In this document: in pieces, positions 35,111 to 43,385 of the stretch | Position numbering within the stretch: position 1 is the stretch's first letter | Layout of the letters: every line of letters begins with the position of its first letter | Assembly (NCBI GenBank): GCA_023701435.1 | Contig: JAMPXB010000001.1 | Location: 186,001-250,000 of the forward strand | Source of the DNA: Bacteriovoracaceae bacterium | Lineage (GTDB): Bacteria; Bdellovibrionota; Bacteriovoracia; Bacteriovoracales; Bacteriovoracaceae | Length of the DNA stretch: 64,000 bases | Direction of reading: 5' to 3' | Position numbers and translations under genes: made by a program | Notes under the pieces: model-generated | Seen by the model: the letters and a program-made list of their open reading frames with translations, nothing else | Database searches by the model: none | What the model was told of the DNA's origin: nothing

Positions 35111-36397
35111 ATGTTAAAATTTAATGAACTGACTCTAATTTCCCCTTTGCTTAAAAATCTTGAGCAATTGGGGTACCAAACCCCCACCGCCATTCAGTCT
35201 GAGGCCATTCCTTTTATTTTAGAGGGAAATGACCTGTTAGGTATTGCCCAGACGGGTACTGGTAAAACGGCCGCTTATTGTCTTCCTGTTCTTCAACGCC
35301 TAAGTCAGAGTGTTGATCAAAAAGGCATCAGGGCCCTAGTGCTGGCACCCACCAGAGAGCTTGTTTCTCAGATCCAGTTGAGTTTTGAAAATTATGGTCA
35401 GGGTTTGAATTTAAAGAGTCTTGCCATCTTTGGGGGAGTTGATCAGAAACCACAAGTGAAGGCTTTGCGTGAAGGTGTAGATGTTTTGGTAGCGACTCCC
35501 GGTCGTTTACTTGATCTGATGGGCCAGGGTCACATCCGATTAGGAAAAATTGAAGTTTTAGTTTTGGATGAAGCCGATCGAATGCTTGATATGGGATTTA
35601 TCGAGGATATTGATGCCATCATTGAAAGTTTGCCTCCAACCAGACAGAGTATGTTTTTCTCTGCCACTATGCCTGCTCAGGTGATGAGCCTTTCCAGAAA
35701 AATTTTATACAATCCTAAGCGTGTTGAAGTTTCACCAAATTCTTCCACTGCCACATTAGTTGATCAAAAAGTCATTTATTGCAAAAGAGAAGATAAGTTT
35801 CAGTTGCTTCGAAAAATTCTTAAACAAGAGGAGAGGGAACTGGTGGTGGTTTTTACCAAGACTAAAAACTCTGCTGATAAGGTTAAGGAGTATTTGCGCT
35901 TTCATAAAATTCCCTCAACTGTTTTTCATGGTGATAAATCTCAGGAAGATCGTGAGAGAGCGCTCATCAATTTTAAAAATGGCAGTATGAAGATCCTTAT
36001 TGCGACAGACATGGCCGCCAGAGGCATTGATGTGCAAGGTGTGAGTCATGTGATTAATTTTGAGTTACCGATGGAAGCGGAAAGTTATGTCCACCGCATC
36101 GGTCGTACGGCACGAGCGGGGGAGAAAGGAGTCGCCATAACTTTTTGTGAGGAATCAGAAAAAGCGATCTTAGAGCGGATTCAAAAACTCATTGGACTTA
36201 AACTTCCTTCAGAGACTTTTAAAGGGACTTCAGAAGCAGCGGGGGTATGGATGCAGGAAGGTTTTGTCCGTCCGGTTACTGCTCCTACACCAGGGAAGAG
36301 CCAGGAAAAGTCTGCTTTTTTAGATCATTCTAAAAGACAAATAACAGTGGTGGCAAAAAAGCATCCAGGTCTTAAAAATAGGAAGAAAAAGAGATAG
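35111..36397 (+). CDS. DEAD-box RNA helicase (RhlE-like)
   Basis: 428 residues with all DEAD-box motifs: AQTGTGKT (I), PTREL (Ia), DEAD (II), SAT (III), HRIGRTARAG (VI). A short basic tail (HPGLKNRKKKR) ends the protein, like the RhlE group rather than DbpA. It unwinds short RNA duplexes in ribosome assembly or RNA decay. A TTGACT at 35076 with GATTGT ending 6 bases before the ATG, and no clear ribosome site, suggests a leaderless start, less certain than others here. It converges on a tRNA gene 5 bases after its stop. Confidence 0.93.
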   Translation: MLKFNELTLISPLLKNLEQLGYQTPTAIQSEAIPFILEGNDLLGIAQTGTGKTAAYCLPVLQRLSQSVDQKGIRALVLAPTRELVSQIQLSFENYGQGLNLKSLAIFGGVDQKPQVKALREGVDVLVATPGRLLDLMGQGHIRLGKIEVLVLDEADRMLDMGFIEDIDAIIESLPPTRQSMFFSATMPAQVMSLSRKILYNPKRVEVSPNSSTATLVDQKVIYCKREDKFQLLRKILKQEERELVVVFTKTKNSADKVKEYLRFHKIPSTVFHGDKSQEDRERALINFKNGSMKILIATDMAARGIDVQGVSHVINFELPMEAESYVHRIGRTARAGEKGVAITFCEESEKAILERIQKLIGLKLPSETFKGTSEAAGVWMQEGFVRPVTAPTPGKSQEKSAFLDHSKRQITVVAKKHPGLKNRKKKR

Positions 36398-36402
36398 ATA
36401 AG

Positions 36403-36478
36403 TGGCCACCCTACCCGGACTTGAACCAGGATCAGAGACTTAGGAAGTCCCCGTTTTATCCAGTTAAACTATAGGGTG
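36403..36478 (-). tRNA. tRNA-Arg (anticodon CCT)
   Basis: On the minus strand the sequence starts CACCCTA, pairs with TAGGGTG at the 3' end and carries an encoded CCA (36403-36405). The anticodon arm is GGGAC-TTCCTAA-GTCTC, giving anticodon CCT for AGG codons. The T arm is CCTGG-TTCAAGT-CCGGG. It lies just downstream of the tex terminator. Confidence 0.92.
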
Positions 36479-36480
36479 AT

Positions 36481-36516
36481 AAAAAAGGACCACCTAAGTA
36501 AAGTGGCCCTTTTTTT
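36481..36516 (-). terminator. Hairpin after tex
   Basis: An AAAAAAGG/CCTTTTTT stem with one internal mismatch continues into CCAC/GTGG and has T runs on both strands. It lies directly after the tex stop and before the tRNA gene on the minus strand. Confidence 0.75.
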
Positions 36517-38856
36517 CTATTTTTTCAATTGAAGATTTTTTAATCCCGAAAATGCATTGTTCTTGAACTGAGGTCCAGTTTGCATCGCTGGTTGAGGACG
36601 GTTGCCGCCTCCGCGACGAGGGGCCGCTCCAGTTCCAGTACCTGTTACACCCTCAGTCTGTGAATCGGCTTTGCAAGACAAAGAGATACGACGACGATCC
36701 ATATCGATACCAAGAACGCGCACTTTAAGTTCTTGTCCAACTTTGAGCTCATCCATGGCGTTTTCCACGAAGTGATCACTCATCTCAGAAATATGAAGAA
36801 GACCGTTTTCTTTAATACCAATGTCAACAAAAGCGCCGAACATGGTGATGTTGGTTACCTGACCCTGGTACCATTGACCGATTTTTAAATCTTTCAGGTC
36901 AGAAATACCTTTGGTGAACTCAACAGACTTAAAAGTTGTACGTGGATCTTGAGTAGGAGCTTTTAAGCATTTCACAATATCAGTTAAGGTCATTTCACCA
37001 ATTTTCTCTTTAAGCGCCTTATCATTGGCCAGTTCATTCTGAAGAGTGTCGTCGGTTAAAAGATCTTTTAAATCTTTTTTCTTGGTCGCAACCCATTCTT
37101 CAAGCACCGGATAGCGTTCAGGGTGAATAAAGGTTCCATCAAGAGGGTGTGGCCCATTGTAGATTCGAAGGAAGCCTGCCGACTGCTCAAAAACTTTTTG
37201 AGAAAAGCGAGTCACTTTTAAAAGTTCAGCACGGGACTTGAATCCACCATTGGTATCACGATACTTCACAACGTTTTGAGCGACCGTCGGGCCGATACCA
37301 GAGACGTAAGAGAGTAGTGGGGCCGAGGCAGTATTTAAGTCAACTCCTACGAAGTTCACGCAGGATTCAACTACGGCCTCAAGGTTGTTCTTTAATTGCA
37401 CTTGGTTTACGTCATGTTGGTATTGACCTACACCAATAGATTTCGGATCAATTTTTACCAGTTCTGCCAGAGGATCCTGGAATCGACGGGCAATGGAGAT
37501 CGCCCCACGGACAGTAACGTCTTTATCTGGAAATTCAGCACGGGCAATATCGGAAGCAGAATAGATAGAAGCGCCGGCCTCTGAAATCATTGTCGCCTTA
37601 ACTTTTCCGTCTTTAACTTGAGGAATATGAGATTCAACAAATTCCAAAGTCTCACGACCGTAAGTGCCGTTACCGATGGCGATATATTCAACTTTAAACA
37701 TATCAATCATCTTGGTCAGAATCTGAGCGGCGCCGACTTTATCATTTTTTGGCTCGTGAGGGTAAACCACATGGTCCCCCAAGAATTTGCCGGTATCATC
37801 AACGATCACAACTTTACAACCTGTTCTCACACCTGGGTCAATTCCCAGGACAGCTTTAGAACCAAGGTAAGGTTGAAGCAGAAGGTTTTTAAGGTTAACG
37901 CCAAATACTGAAATGGCCGCTGTATCAGCGATTTTTTTCAATTCGTTTTTAACTTCCAGATCCAGAGATGGCTGAATGTAGTTAATAAATGATTTTTCAG
38001 CACACTTTTTGAGGATTTCGTAGTTGGCGAGCTTTTCTTTTTTAGGGAAGAATTGCTGCTCAATCATACCAATGCCGACTTCTGGAATAATTTCAGCATC
38101 AACTTTTAATACTTTTAAGTTCATGCCTCGTCTCATCGCCATATAACGGTGAGAAGCTTTCGGGTCTTTGATTTTTGCCAGAGGCTCAGAAAATTCAAAG
38201 AAGTCTTTAAATTTTGAGGCATCTTCGATCTTTTCACCATCTTTACGAAGGGAAGCCTTCATGACACCGCCGTCCCAAAATGTTTGACGGATTTTTTCTT
38301 TAAGCTCCAGTTGATGGGAGAATGTCTCCATAATGATGTCACAAGCGCCGGCAATGGCTTCCTGTACATCTTTAACTTTACCGGCAGTAGGCTTGACGAA
38401 TTTTTCTTCAAGCTCGGCCACCATGGTGCGGATGTCTTTGTCGCCAGTCAGGATCATTTCAGAAAGCGGCTCAAGACCATTTTCTTTGGCAATCATCGCC
38501 TTGGTTTTTTTCTTAGACTTGTATGGAGCATAGATGTCTTCGAGTTGAGTTAATGTACTGGCGGCCTTGATCTGACGCTCAAGTTCCGGAGTAAGTGCTT
38601 CCATCTTTTTGATGGCCTCTAGAACGTAGGCACGGCGTTTTTCTGTCTCAATATATTCGTTATAGGATTCCTGAATATCTCTAATTTGAACTTCGTCTAA
38701 ACCGCCTGTGGCCTCTTTACGGTATCGTGAAATGAAGGGAATTGTGCATTCTTCTTCAAACAAGAGTTTGCAGGTGGCCATCACTTTGGACGGGGTAATT
38801 CCCAACTTTGTCGTACAAAAAATCATAGCATTTGGATCGAGTGTCTGTGCGGCCAT
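36517..38856 (-). CDS. tex: RNA-binding transcription accessory protein Tex
   Basis: 779 residues from the ATG at 38856 (AGGAG upstream); the frame opens to 38931 but that extension is unlike the family. Order: N-terminal helical Tex domain, YqgF-like core (AVLGIDPGVRTGCKVVIVD), helix-hairpin-helix region (SYVSGIGPTVAQNVVKYRDTNGGFKSR) and a C-terminal S1 domain (GQWYQGQVTNITMFGAFVDIGIKENGLLHISEMS). A Gly/Arg-rich extension (RRGGGNRPQP) closes it. Tex is an essential or virulence-related RNA-binding factor in several bacteria. Confidence 0.95.
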   Translation of the reverse strand: MAAQTLDPNAMIFCTTKLGITPSKVMATCKLLFEEECTIPFISRYRKEATGGLDEVQIRDIQESYNEYIETEKRRAYVLEAIKKMEALTPELERQIKAASTLTQLEDIYAPYKSKKKTKAMIAKENGLEPLSEMILTGDKDIRTMVAELEEKFVKPTAGKVKDVQEAIAGACDIIMETFSHQLELKEKIRQTFWDGGVMKASLRKDGEKIEDASKFKDFFEFSEPLAKIKDPKASHRYMAMRRGMNLKVLKVDAEIIPEVGIGMIEQQFFPKKEKLANYEILKKCAEKSFINYIQPSLDLEVKNELKKIADTAAISVFGVNLKNLLLQPYLGSKAVLGIDPGVRTGCKVVIVDDTGKFLGDHVVYPHEPKNDKVGAAQILTKMIDMFKVEYIAIGNGTYGRETLEFVESHIPQVKDGKVKATMISEAGASIYSASDIARAEFPDKDVTVRGAISIARRFQDPLAELVKIDPKSIGVGQYQHDVNQVQLKNNLEAVVESCVNFVGVDLNTASAPLLSYVSGIGPTVAQNVVKYRDTNGGFKSRAELLKVTRFSQKVFEQSAGFLRIYNGPHPLDGTFIHPERYPVLEEWVATKKKDLKDLLTDDTLQNELANDKALKEKIGEMTLTDIVKCLKAPTQDPRTTFKSVEFTKGISDLKDLKIGQWYQGQVTNITMFGAFVDIGIKENGLLHISEMSDHFVENAMDELKVGQELKVRVLGIDMDRRRISLSCKADSQTEGVTGTGTGAAPRRGGGNRPQPAMQTGPQFKNNAFSGLKNLQLKK

Positions 38857-38975
38857 TAGGCTAATCTCCTGAAAAAAAATATCTCTAAGTAGGGAATGAA
38901 AATGGTAACGACTGAGAGTGGAAATTGGCAAGAATTTGTGAGAATATAACAGGAATTAAATGAAAAGGATTGATT

Positions 38976-39983
38976 TTGACAACTCTTGCCATCATTGGAA
39001 ATGGAATACTGGGAAGAAGTTTATTGTATATTCTTGCCAAAGAACAAAAAAGCTTCGAAAAAATCACTCTTCTCCACTCAGATTCTTTCGCTTTTCCATG
39101 CACATTGCATTCTACCGCCATTGTTGCACCTCGTGGAGTGACCGCTGGTCATTCTTCTTTGGGTGATCTTATAGTCGATGCCTTTCATGGTTTTAAAGAG
39201 CATGTCACCTTCGATACTCCTAAAGGGGTTGATACCATTTTGCAATTCACCGGGGCCACGACTAAGCTTGAGGCCTTTAAAGGGCGCTACCCTCAGGGAA
39301 AGGTTACCAAAGAGCTTCCGTATTTTAATTTAAAGAGGGAAGCCTACCTGGCGATTGAAGAGGCCTATATGGTCGATCCAGAGAGCTATAATGACTGGTT
39401 GATGGATGAGGCAAAGATGAGGAAGCAGTATCCTCTGGAGATCATCAATGATTTTGTCATTGAAGTGGAGCAACATGACGGTGTACATGTCAGGACACAG
39501 CAAGGCCGAACTTTTAATTTTGATAAAGTGGTCTTTGCCGGAGGAAATTATAACCGTTTCTGGTCACAGCTTGTTCCCGAATCAGCACTGAAAACTTCCA
39601 AAGCTGTGCAGGGAAGTTACTTTGAATTTAATAACGTTCATTGGCCTTGTCCTTCATTCTCGCTAACCTTTGAGGGGGACAACCTGGTCTGGAATAAAGG
39701 CCTGGGGCGACTCCTTATTGGTTCTACCACGGAAGTGACGAATCATGTTATGCCCCAGATGTCGGAGCTCAAGGGGATTTATCAAAGGCTCTCAGTACTA
39801 GTGGACTTGAATCTTCCAGATATTTCATCCGCTCAGATAAAAGTGGGCCTTCGGGAGAAGGCCCGTAAAAGAGAGCCCTATACTATTGGGTCAGGAGATT
39901 TATTCTTTATGGGTGGGATGTATAAGAACGGTTATTCTTTGGCGCTAAAAATGGCCAAAAACTTTTCTCATCAACACCTTTAG
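38976..39983 (+). CDS. FAD-dependent oxidoreductase (DAO-like)
   Basis: About 335 residues. The start TLAIIGNGILGRSLLYILA is a GxGxxG dinucleotide-binding loop, and the C-terminal end (SGDLFFMGGMYKNGYSLAL) is typical of D-amino-acid-oxidase-type flavoproteins. TTG at 38976 lies 6 bases after AAGGA and is preferred over TTG at 38970, which abuts it. The substrate is unknown. Its last 77 bases overlap, tail to tail, with the following minus-strand gene. Confidence 0.75.
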   Translation: MTTLAIIGNGILGRSLLYILAKEQKSFEKITLLHSDSFAFPCTLHSTAIVAPRGVTAGHSSLGDLIVDAFHGFKEHVTFDTPKGVDTILQFTGATTKLEAFKGRYPQGKVTKELPYFNLKREAYLAIEEAYMVDPESYNDWLMDEAKMRKQYPLEIINDFVIEVEQHDGVHVRTQQGRTFNFDKVVFAGGNYNRFWSQLVPESALKTSKAVQGSYFEFNNVHWPCPSFSLTFEGDNLVWNKGLGRLLIGSTTEVTNHVMPQMSELKGIYQRLSVLVDLNLPDISSAQIKVGLREKARKREPYTIGSGDLFFMGGMYKNGYSLALKMAKNFSHQHL

Positions 39984-40716
39984 TTCGTTTATAAAACTCA
40001 CTTAGGCACTGGTCACTTTTAGAGCTCTCTCTTAGAGCTTCTATTTCTTTTTTTCTGGTGGCAAGCCGCTCAAAGGTCGTAGTTTTAACGGCGGCAGTGA
40101 TCATGGTCTCTAAGTTACGTAGTGTGACTTCATCTTTCTTGGCGAGATTTCGGCAATGATGACTAGGTACATGAATAAAGCCGAAGGTTAAGTCTTGATA
40201 GAGATGAGCAAACTGAAAGGCGAGATTATTACAGACAAAAGTTCCTGCATCATTAGAGACCTCAATGTCGCTGCGGTCCTTTTCCGGTAAAGAGCAGTAC
40301 ATTTGGGCCAGGGGATAATTTAATCCGATTGCCTTATCAACACCAGGCAAGATGGTGGTGTTTTCGCGCTCATTGCCTTCATTATCGGGGCCGAAGGTCT
40401 TGTCAAAGTTTCTGACCATGGTCTCTATCTTGAAATTACAATTAGATTCACCAAGACCCAGAATTAAATGAGGAGTAACAGGTAAGGCCTTAAGACAGTC
40501 TTCCAATTGATCAGTTGATTTATCAAAGACCGTATTAAGAGCGCACAGTTTTAGATCAAAGTCCGGATGGTCTTTAACTCTTTCGAGTAGAAGCTTCGCC
40601 ATCTTTTCAGAATTATTGAATGGGGCCTTGTCAAAGGCGTCGAAGTGGCCCACCAGCACCAGGGGACGGGACCATGAGGTCAAAGAGAATAGAAGCAGGA
40701 AGAGAGCTGTTATCAT
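39907..40716 (-). CDS. Secreted pyroglutamyl-peptidase-like protein (C15 family)
   Basis: About 269 residues. The signal peptide (MITALFLLLFSLTSWS) is unusual for this family, normally cytosolic. The C15 pattern is LVGHFDAFDKAPFNNSEKMAK, LGLGESNCNFKIE, VSNDAGTFVCNNL with the nucleophilic Cys and GFIHVPSHHC with the catalytic His. These enzymes remove N-terminal pyroglutamate. Start at ATG 40716; a GTG at 40743 is possible. The end overlaps the convergent oxidoreductase gene by 77 bases. Confidence 0.72.
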   Translation of the reverse strand: MITALFLLLFSLTSWSRPLVLVGHFDAFDKAPFNNSEKMAKLLLERVKDHPDFDLKLCALNTVFDKSTDQLEDCLKALPVTPHLILGLGESNCNFKIETMVRNFDKTFGPDNEGNERENTTILPGVDKAIGLNYPLAQMYCSLPEKDRSDIEVSNDAGTFVCNNLAFQFAHLYQDLTFGFIHVPSHHCRNLAKKDEVTLRNLETMITAAVKTTTFERLATRKKEIEALRESSKSDQCLSEFYKRTKGVDEKSFWPFLAPKNNRSYTSHP

Positions 40717-40849
40717 GGTAGTTTTTTCCCAGATTGGTAGCACAATTTAAAGGGAATGGGAATATTTTACCTCTTTCATCACCGTTTAAAGCTTGAGTCT
40801 GACATTTCCGAAAAGCCATCCATAGATAACCTTCAACTAAGGATGGCCC

Positions 40850-41515
40850 ATGAAAAAATGGATTTTTTCGCTGGCACTAGTTTTCTCTATTTCTGTCACT
40901 GATTCGCCTATACAAAATATGATTGCCCACGATCACGATGTGCCTCCTCAAAGGCTCTCAGCAGATGATCATGACTATTTGTCTCCCCATGCTGTGAATT
41001 CCGGATATCTGTCAATCAAGGGTATGCAGCTCACCGGCTTTAATAAAGAAGGCCTTGATAAACTTCATTACTCCTTTTCAGTTCTTGAACAGGTGGTCAA
41101 TTCAGAAGAGTTCAAAGATAGGGTGATTAATTTTAAAAACTCAAAAGGTGAGCGTGCTTTTGCATCCAATAATGGACTAAGTAACGAAGAGATCTATGAG
41201 ATTTTTATGGAAGGTCGTGAAACCTTGCAGCCGGATACGGCCGGAGAAATGAATTTTTATTTGAAGCTTTATAACAAAAGCTGGTCAAAGGTCATCGGCT
41301 ACACGACACCCGATACCAATGTGATTAATCTAAACTGGAAATTTTTTAAGAATTTCAAACCCCATGAAGTAGCAAGTAACCTTGCTCACGAATGGACCCA
41401 TAAAATCGGATTTGGCCACCGTTCGGCCAAGGAACATGATTCTGCTCCGTATGCAATTGGTTACATTGTCGGGGATATGGCCGAAAAGATTTCACAAGCA
41501 AAAAAGCTCCACTAA
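40850..41515 (+). CDS. Secreted metalloprotease-like protein (HExxHxxGxxH)
   Basis: 221 residues with an N-terminal signal-like segment (MKKWIFSLALVFSISV). The C-terminal half has LAHEWTHKIGFGH, the extended HExxHxxGxxH zinc motif of metzincins. A Met-turn is not obvious. The middle region is helical and unrecognised. AAGGA precedes the ATG. The last codons form part of a long bidirectional hairpin. Likely a periplasmic or exported zinc protein. Confidence 0.66.
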   Translation: MKKWIFSLALVFSISVTDSPIQNMIAHDHDVPPQRLSADDHDYLSPHAVNSGYLSIKGMQLTGFNKEGLDKLHYSFSVLEQVVNSEEFKDRVINFKNSKGERAFASNNGLSNEEIYEIFMEGRETLQPDTAGEMNFYLKLYNKSWSKVIGYTTPDTNVINLNWKFFKNFKPHEVASNLAHEWTHKIGFGHRSAKEHDSAPYAIGYIVGDMAEKISQAKKLH

Positions 41516-41537
41516 GTAAGACTTAGCGGAGCTTTTT
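41502..41537. terminator. Long bidirectional hairpin terminator
   Basis: AAAAGCTCC-A-CTAAGT (from 41502) pairs with ACTTAG-C-GGAGCTTTT (to 41537) around a short loop, 15 pairs with one mismatch. It includes the stop codon of the upstream metalloprotease gene and has T runs in both directions, so it can end transcription from both convergent genes. Confidence 0.85.
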
Positions 41538-41544
41538 ATATTCA

Positions 41545-43209
41545 TTAATTACGAGAAGCTTCTAGTAGTTGTTCTACGACCTGAATTAAAGGCTGCGGAC
41601 GAGGATATTTAAATTCGCAGTTTACTTTAATCGGGTCTCTGCCGTTGATCGGGAAGACCGGACATTTCGGAGATTCACTAAAATAACGTGCAGACTCTTC
41701 ATATACAAAGCTGTGGGCAGCTCTGGCCGCAGGACCAAATTCTTTCGGTGGCAGAGTGCTCTTGGCAAAATCCCACTTAGGCAGACCAGGAACCGGCAGG
41801 AAGTAGTTTTTCCAGTCACGAGGAACGACCCAGAAGAAGTCCGGTTGATTGGTTTTACCAATGAAGTTACGTCTTCTGCTCTTTTTGCTTACGCGCCACT
41901 GACCGCCAATAACATCGCCCTGAGCATTAAGTTCCAGATCATAATTAAAATCAAAATCAGAAATTTTATCGTCTTGTGCGGAGTTAGTTTCTGCAACACG
42001 AGGGTATTCCCAATCAACATATTTTAAAACCACATTTACGCCTACGATATACGCAGTCTCAGGGTTTCTTGATTTTTTGAATGGATCTTTATCGCCATAC
42101 TCATCAACTGAAACGACAGCGGATTTTAATGTGCCTTCTTCGCCATTCTTAGGATTATAATAATAAAGTTCATATCCAGACACTGGCTGGTTCGCAATCG
42201 CCGCTTCTGCCGTCTTATCAACAACAAAGCTTCGTCCTTCCACTCCTAGTAAATTGATCATAGATAAGTGGAAAATGGCAGGATGAACATCCGCACATCG
42301 AGGAGTCAGAGTCGTATCATCACGGTCTAATTCGGTATCGATATAGCGGCCATACTTATCTTTGTCCGGGAACTTCTTATTACAGCGGTTACCTTCGAAG
42401 ATCACATTACTTTGAATCGTAGAATTGGCCCACATCAGAGAAACGAGTGCCTTAATATCATTCGGGTAGAATGGCATTTTTTTCTTGTTTGGCAGAGTCA
42501 CCCAAACAGTATTTTCTGGACGGTGAGAATGTCCGGCGGCCACTGCCCAACCATGACAAATTCCTTCCCATAAGGCCATCAGGTCATTGGCCTTAGGAAT
42601 ACGATAATCATCCGGGATTTCAATCGCTGAAAGGAAACCCCATTTTTTTTCATTACCCCATTTCTCAGTATAATCCCAAATACGTCTGGTCAGATCAAAA
42701 GAAGTATCCCCGAGGAGAATATCGTATTTTTCAGAAGGGGCCAGTTCCGCTAAGTCTTTTTCATCCAACTCATAAATCTTCGGGTGAACTTTGAGCGCAC
42801 GCTTTTTGGCATCTCTTACGTTCTTTTTCCAACCAAAACTTTTTCTTGGTGAGAAAATGAAGGCATTGTAGTCTTTGTCTTGATAATTATTGGCGATCAT
42901 TCCTTGATGGAGTGCCCAGTAAGGTCCGCCCCAAGGTTGAATTTTAGTATTCGCCTGATTGAGTCCACGTGCTTCCATTTGATAAATATTCGAGATGTAA
43001 TTATTCCCTTCATAGAGGGCGGTCACACGACTTTTAATATGGTCTGTGGTGTAGGGTCTATAAGGATAGATACTTTGGTTTGGCTCTTTAATTCCACCAG
43101 GGGATGAGCAATCCTGAAATTCTGGATCACAATCTTGATCGGTGGATTGAGCAAATGCCGGTGCCGAAAGCACAACAAGAGTCATGGATAAATAAAGAAA
43201 CTTTTTCAT
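41545..43209 (-). CDS. Secreted transglutaminase-elicitor-like protein
   Basis: 554 residues from the ATG at 43209, which has GGGAGG at good distance. Signal peptide MKKFLYLSMTLVVLSAPAFA. Near residue 218 WEGICHGWAVAA resembles the active-site Cys segment of the GP42/elicitor-type transglutaminase family (GxCHGWA), and FYPNDIKALVSLMWA follows as in those proteins. Conserved His residues lie further on (HPAIFHLSMINLLG). This points to a transglutaminase-fold thiol enzyme, possibly acting on cell-wall or surface proteins. The assignment is by motif only. The gene faces the YkuD_2 transpeptidase divergently. Confidence 0.57.
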   Translation of the reverse strand: MKKFLYLSMTLVVLSAPAFAQSTDQDCDPEFQDCSSPGGIKEPNQSIYPYRPYTTDHIKSRVTALYEGNNYISNIYQMEARGLNQANTKIQPWGGPYWALHQGMIANNYQDKDYNAFIFSPRKSFGWKKNVRDAKKRALKVHPKIYELDEKDLAELAPSEKYDILLGDTSFDLTRRIWDYTEKWGNEKKWGFLSAIEIPDDYRIPKANDLMALWEGICHGWAVAAGHSHRPENTVWVTLPNKKKMPFYPNDIKALVSLMWANSTIQSNVIFEGNRCNKKFPDKDKYGRYIDTELDRDDTTLTPRCADVHPAIFHLSMINLLGVEGRSFVVDKTAEAAIANQPVSGYELYYYNPKNGEEGTLKSAVVSVDEYGDKDPFKKSRNPETAYIVGVNVVLKYVDWEYPRVAETNSAQDDKISDFDFNYDLELNAQGDVIGGQWRVSKKSRRRNFIGKTNQPDFFWVVPRDWKNYFLPVPGLPKWDFAKSTLPPKEFGPAARAAHSFVYEESARYFSESPKCPVFPINGRDPIKVNCEFKYPRPQPLIQVVEQLLEASRN

Positions 43210-43385
43210 CTGACCTCCCAATAAGGGTATATGTATGACGTGATGTATCGTTTAACCTGGAAATTTGCTAGTCTTATTAGGCACTTGGGTAAAGATTACA
43301 AAGGCATAAATGCCCGATATCAATATCTTTTCAAGGACTTAAGGATTAGGAAGCTTTAATCCGATAGGTATTTTGAGGTATACCT

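Noticed and set aside
38857-38931. Longer N-terminus for Tex
   Set aside because: The added residues do not match the family, and the ATG at 38856 has AGGAG upstream.
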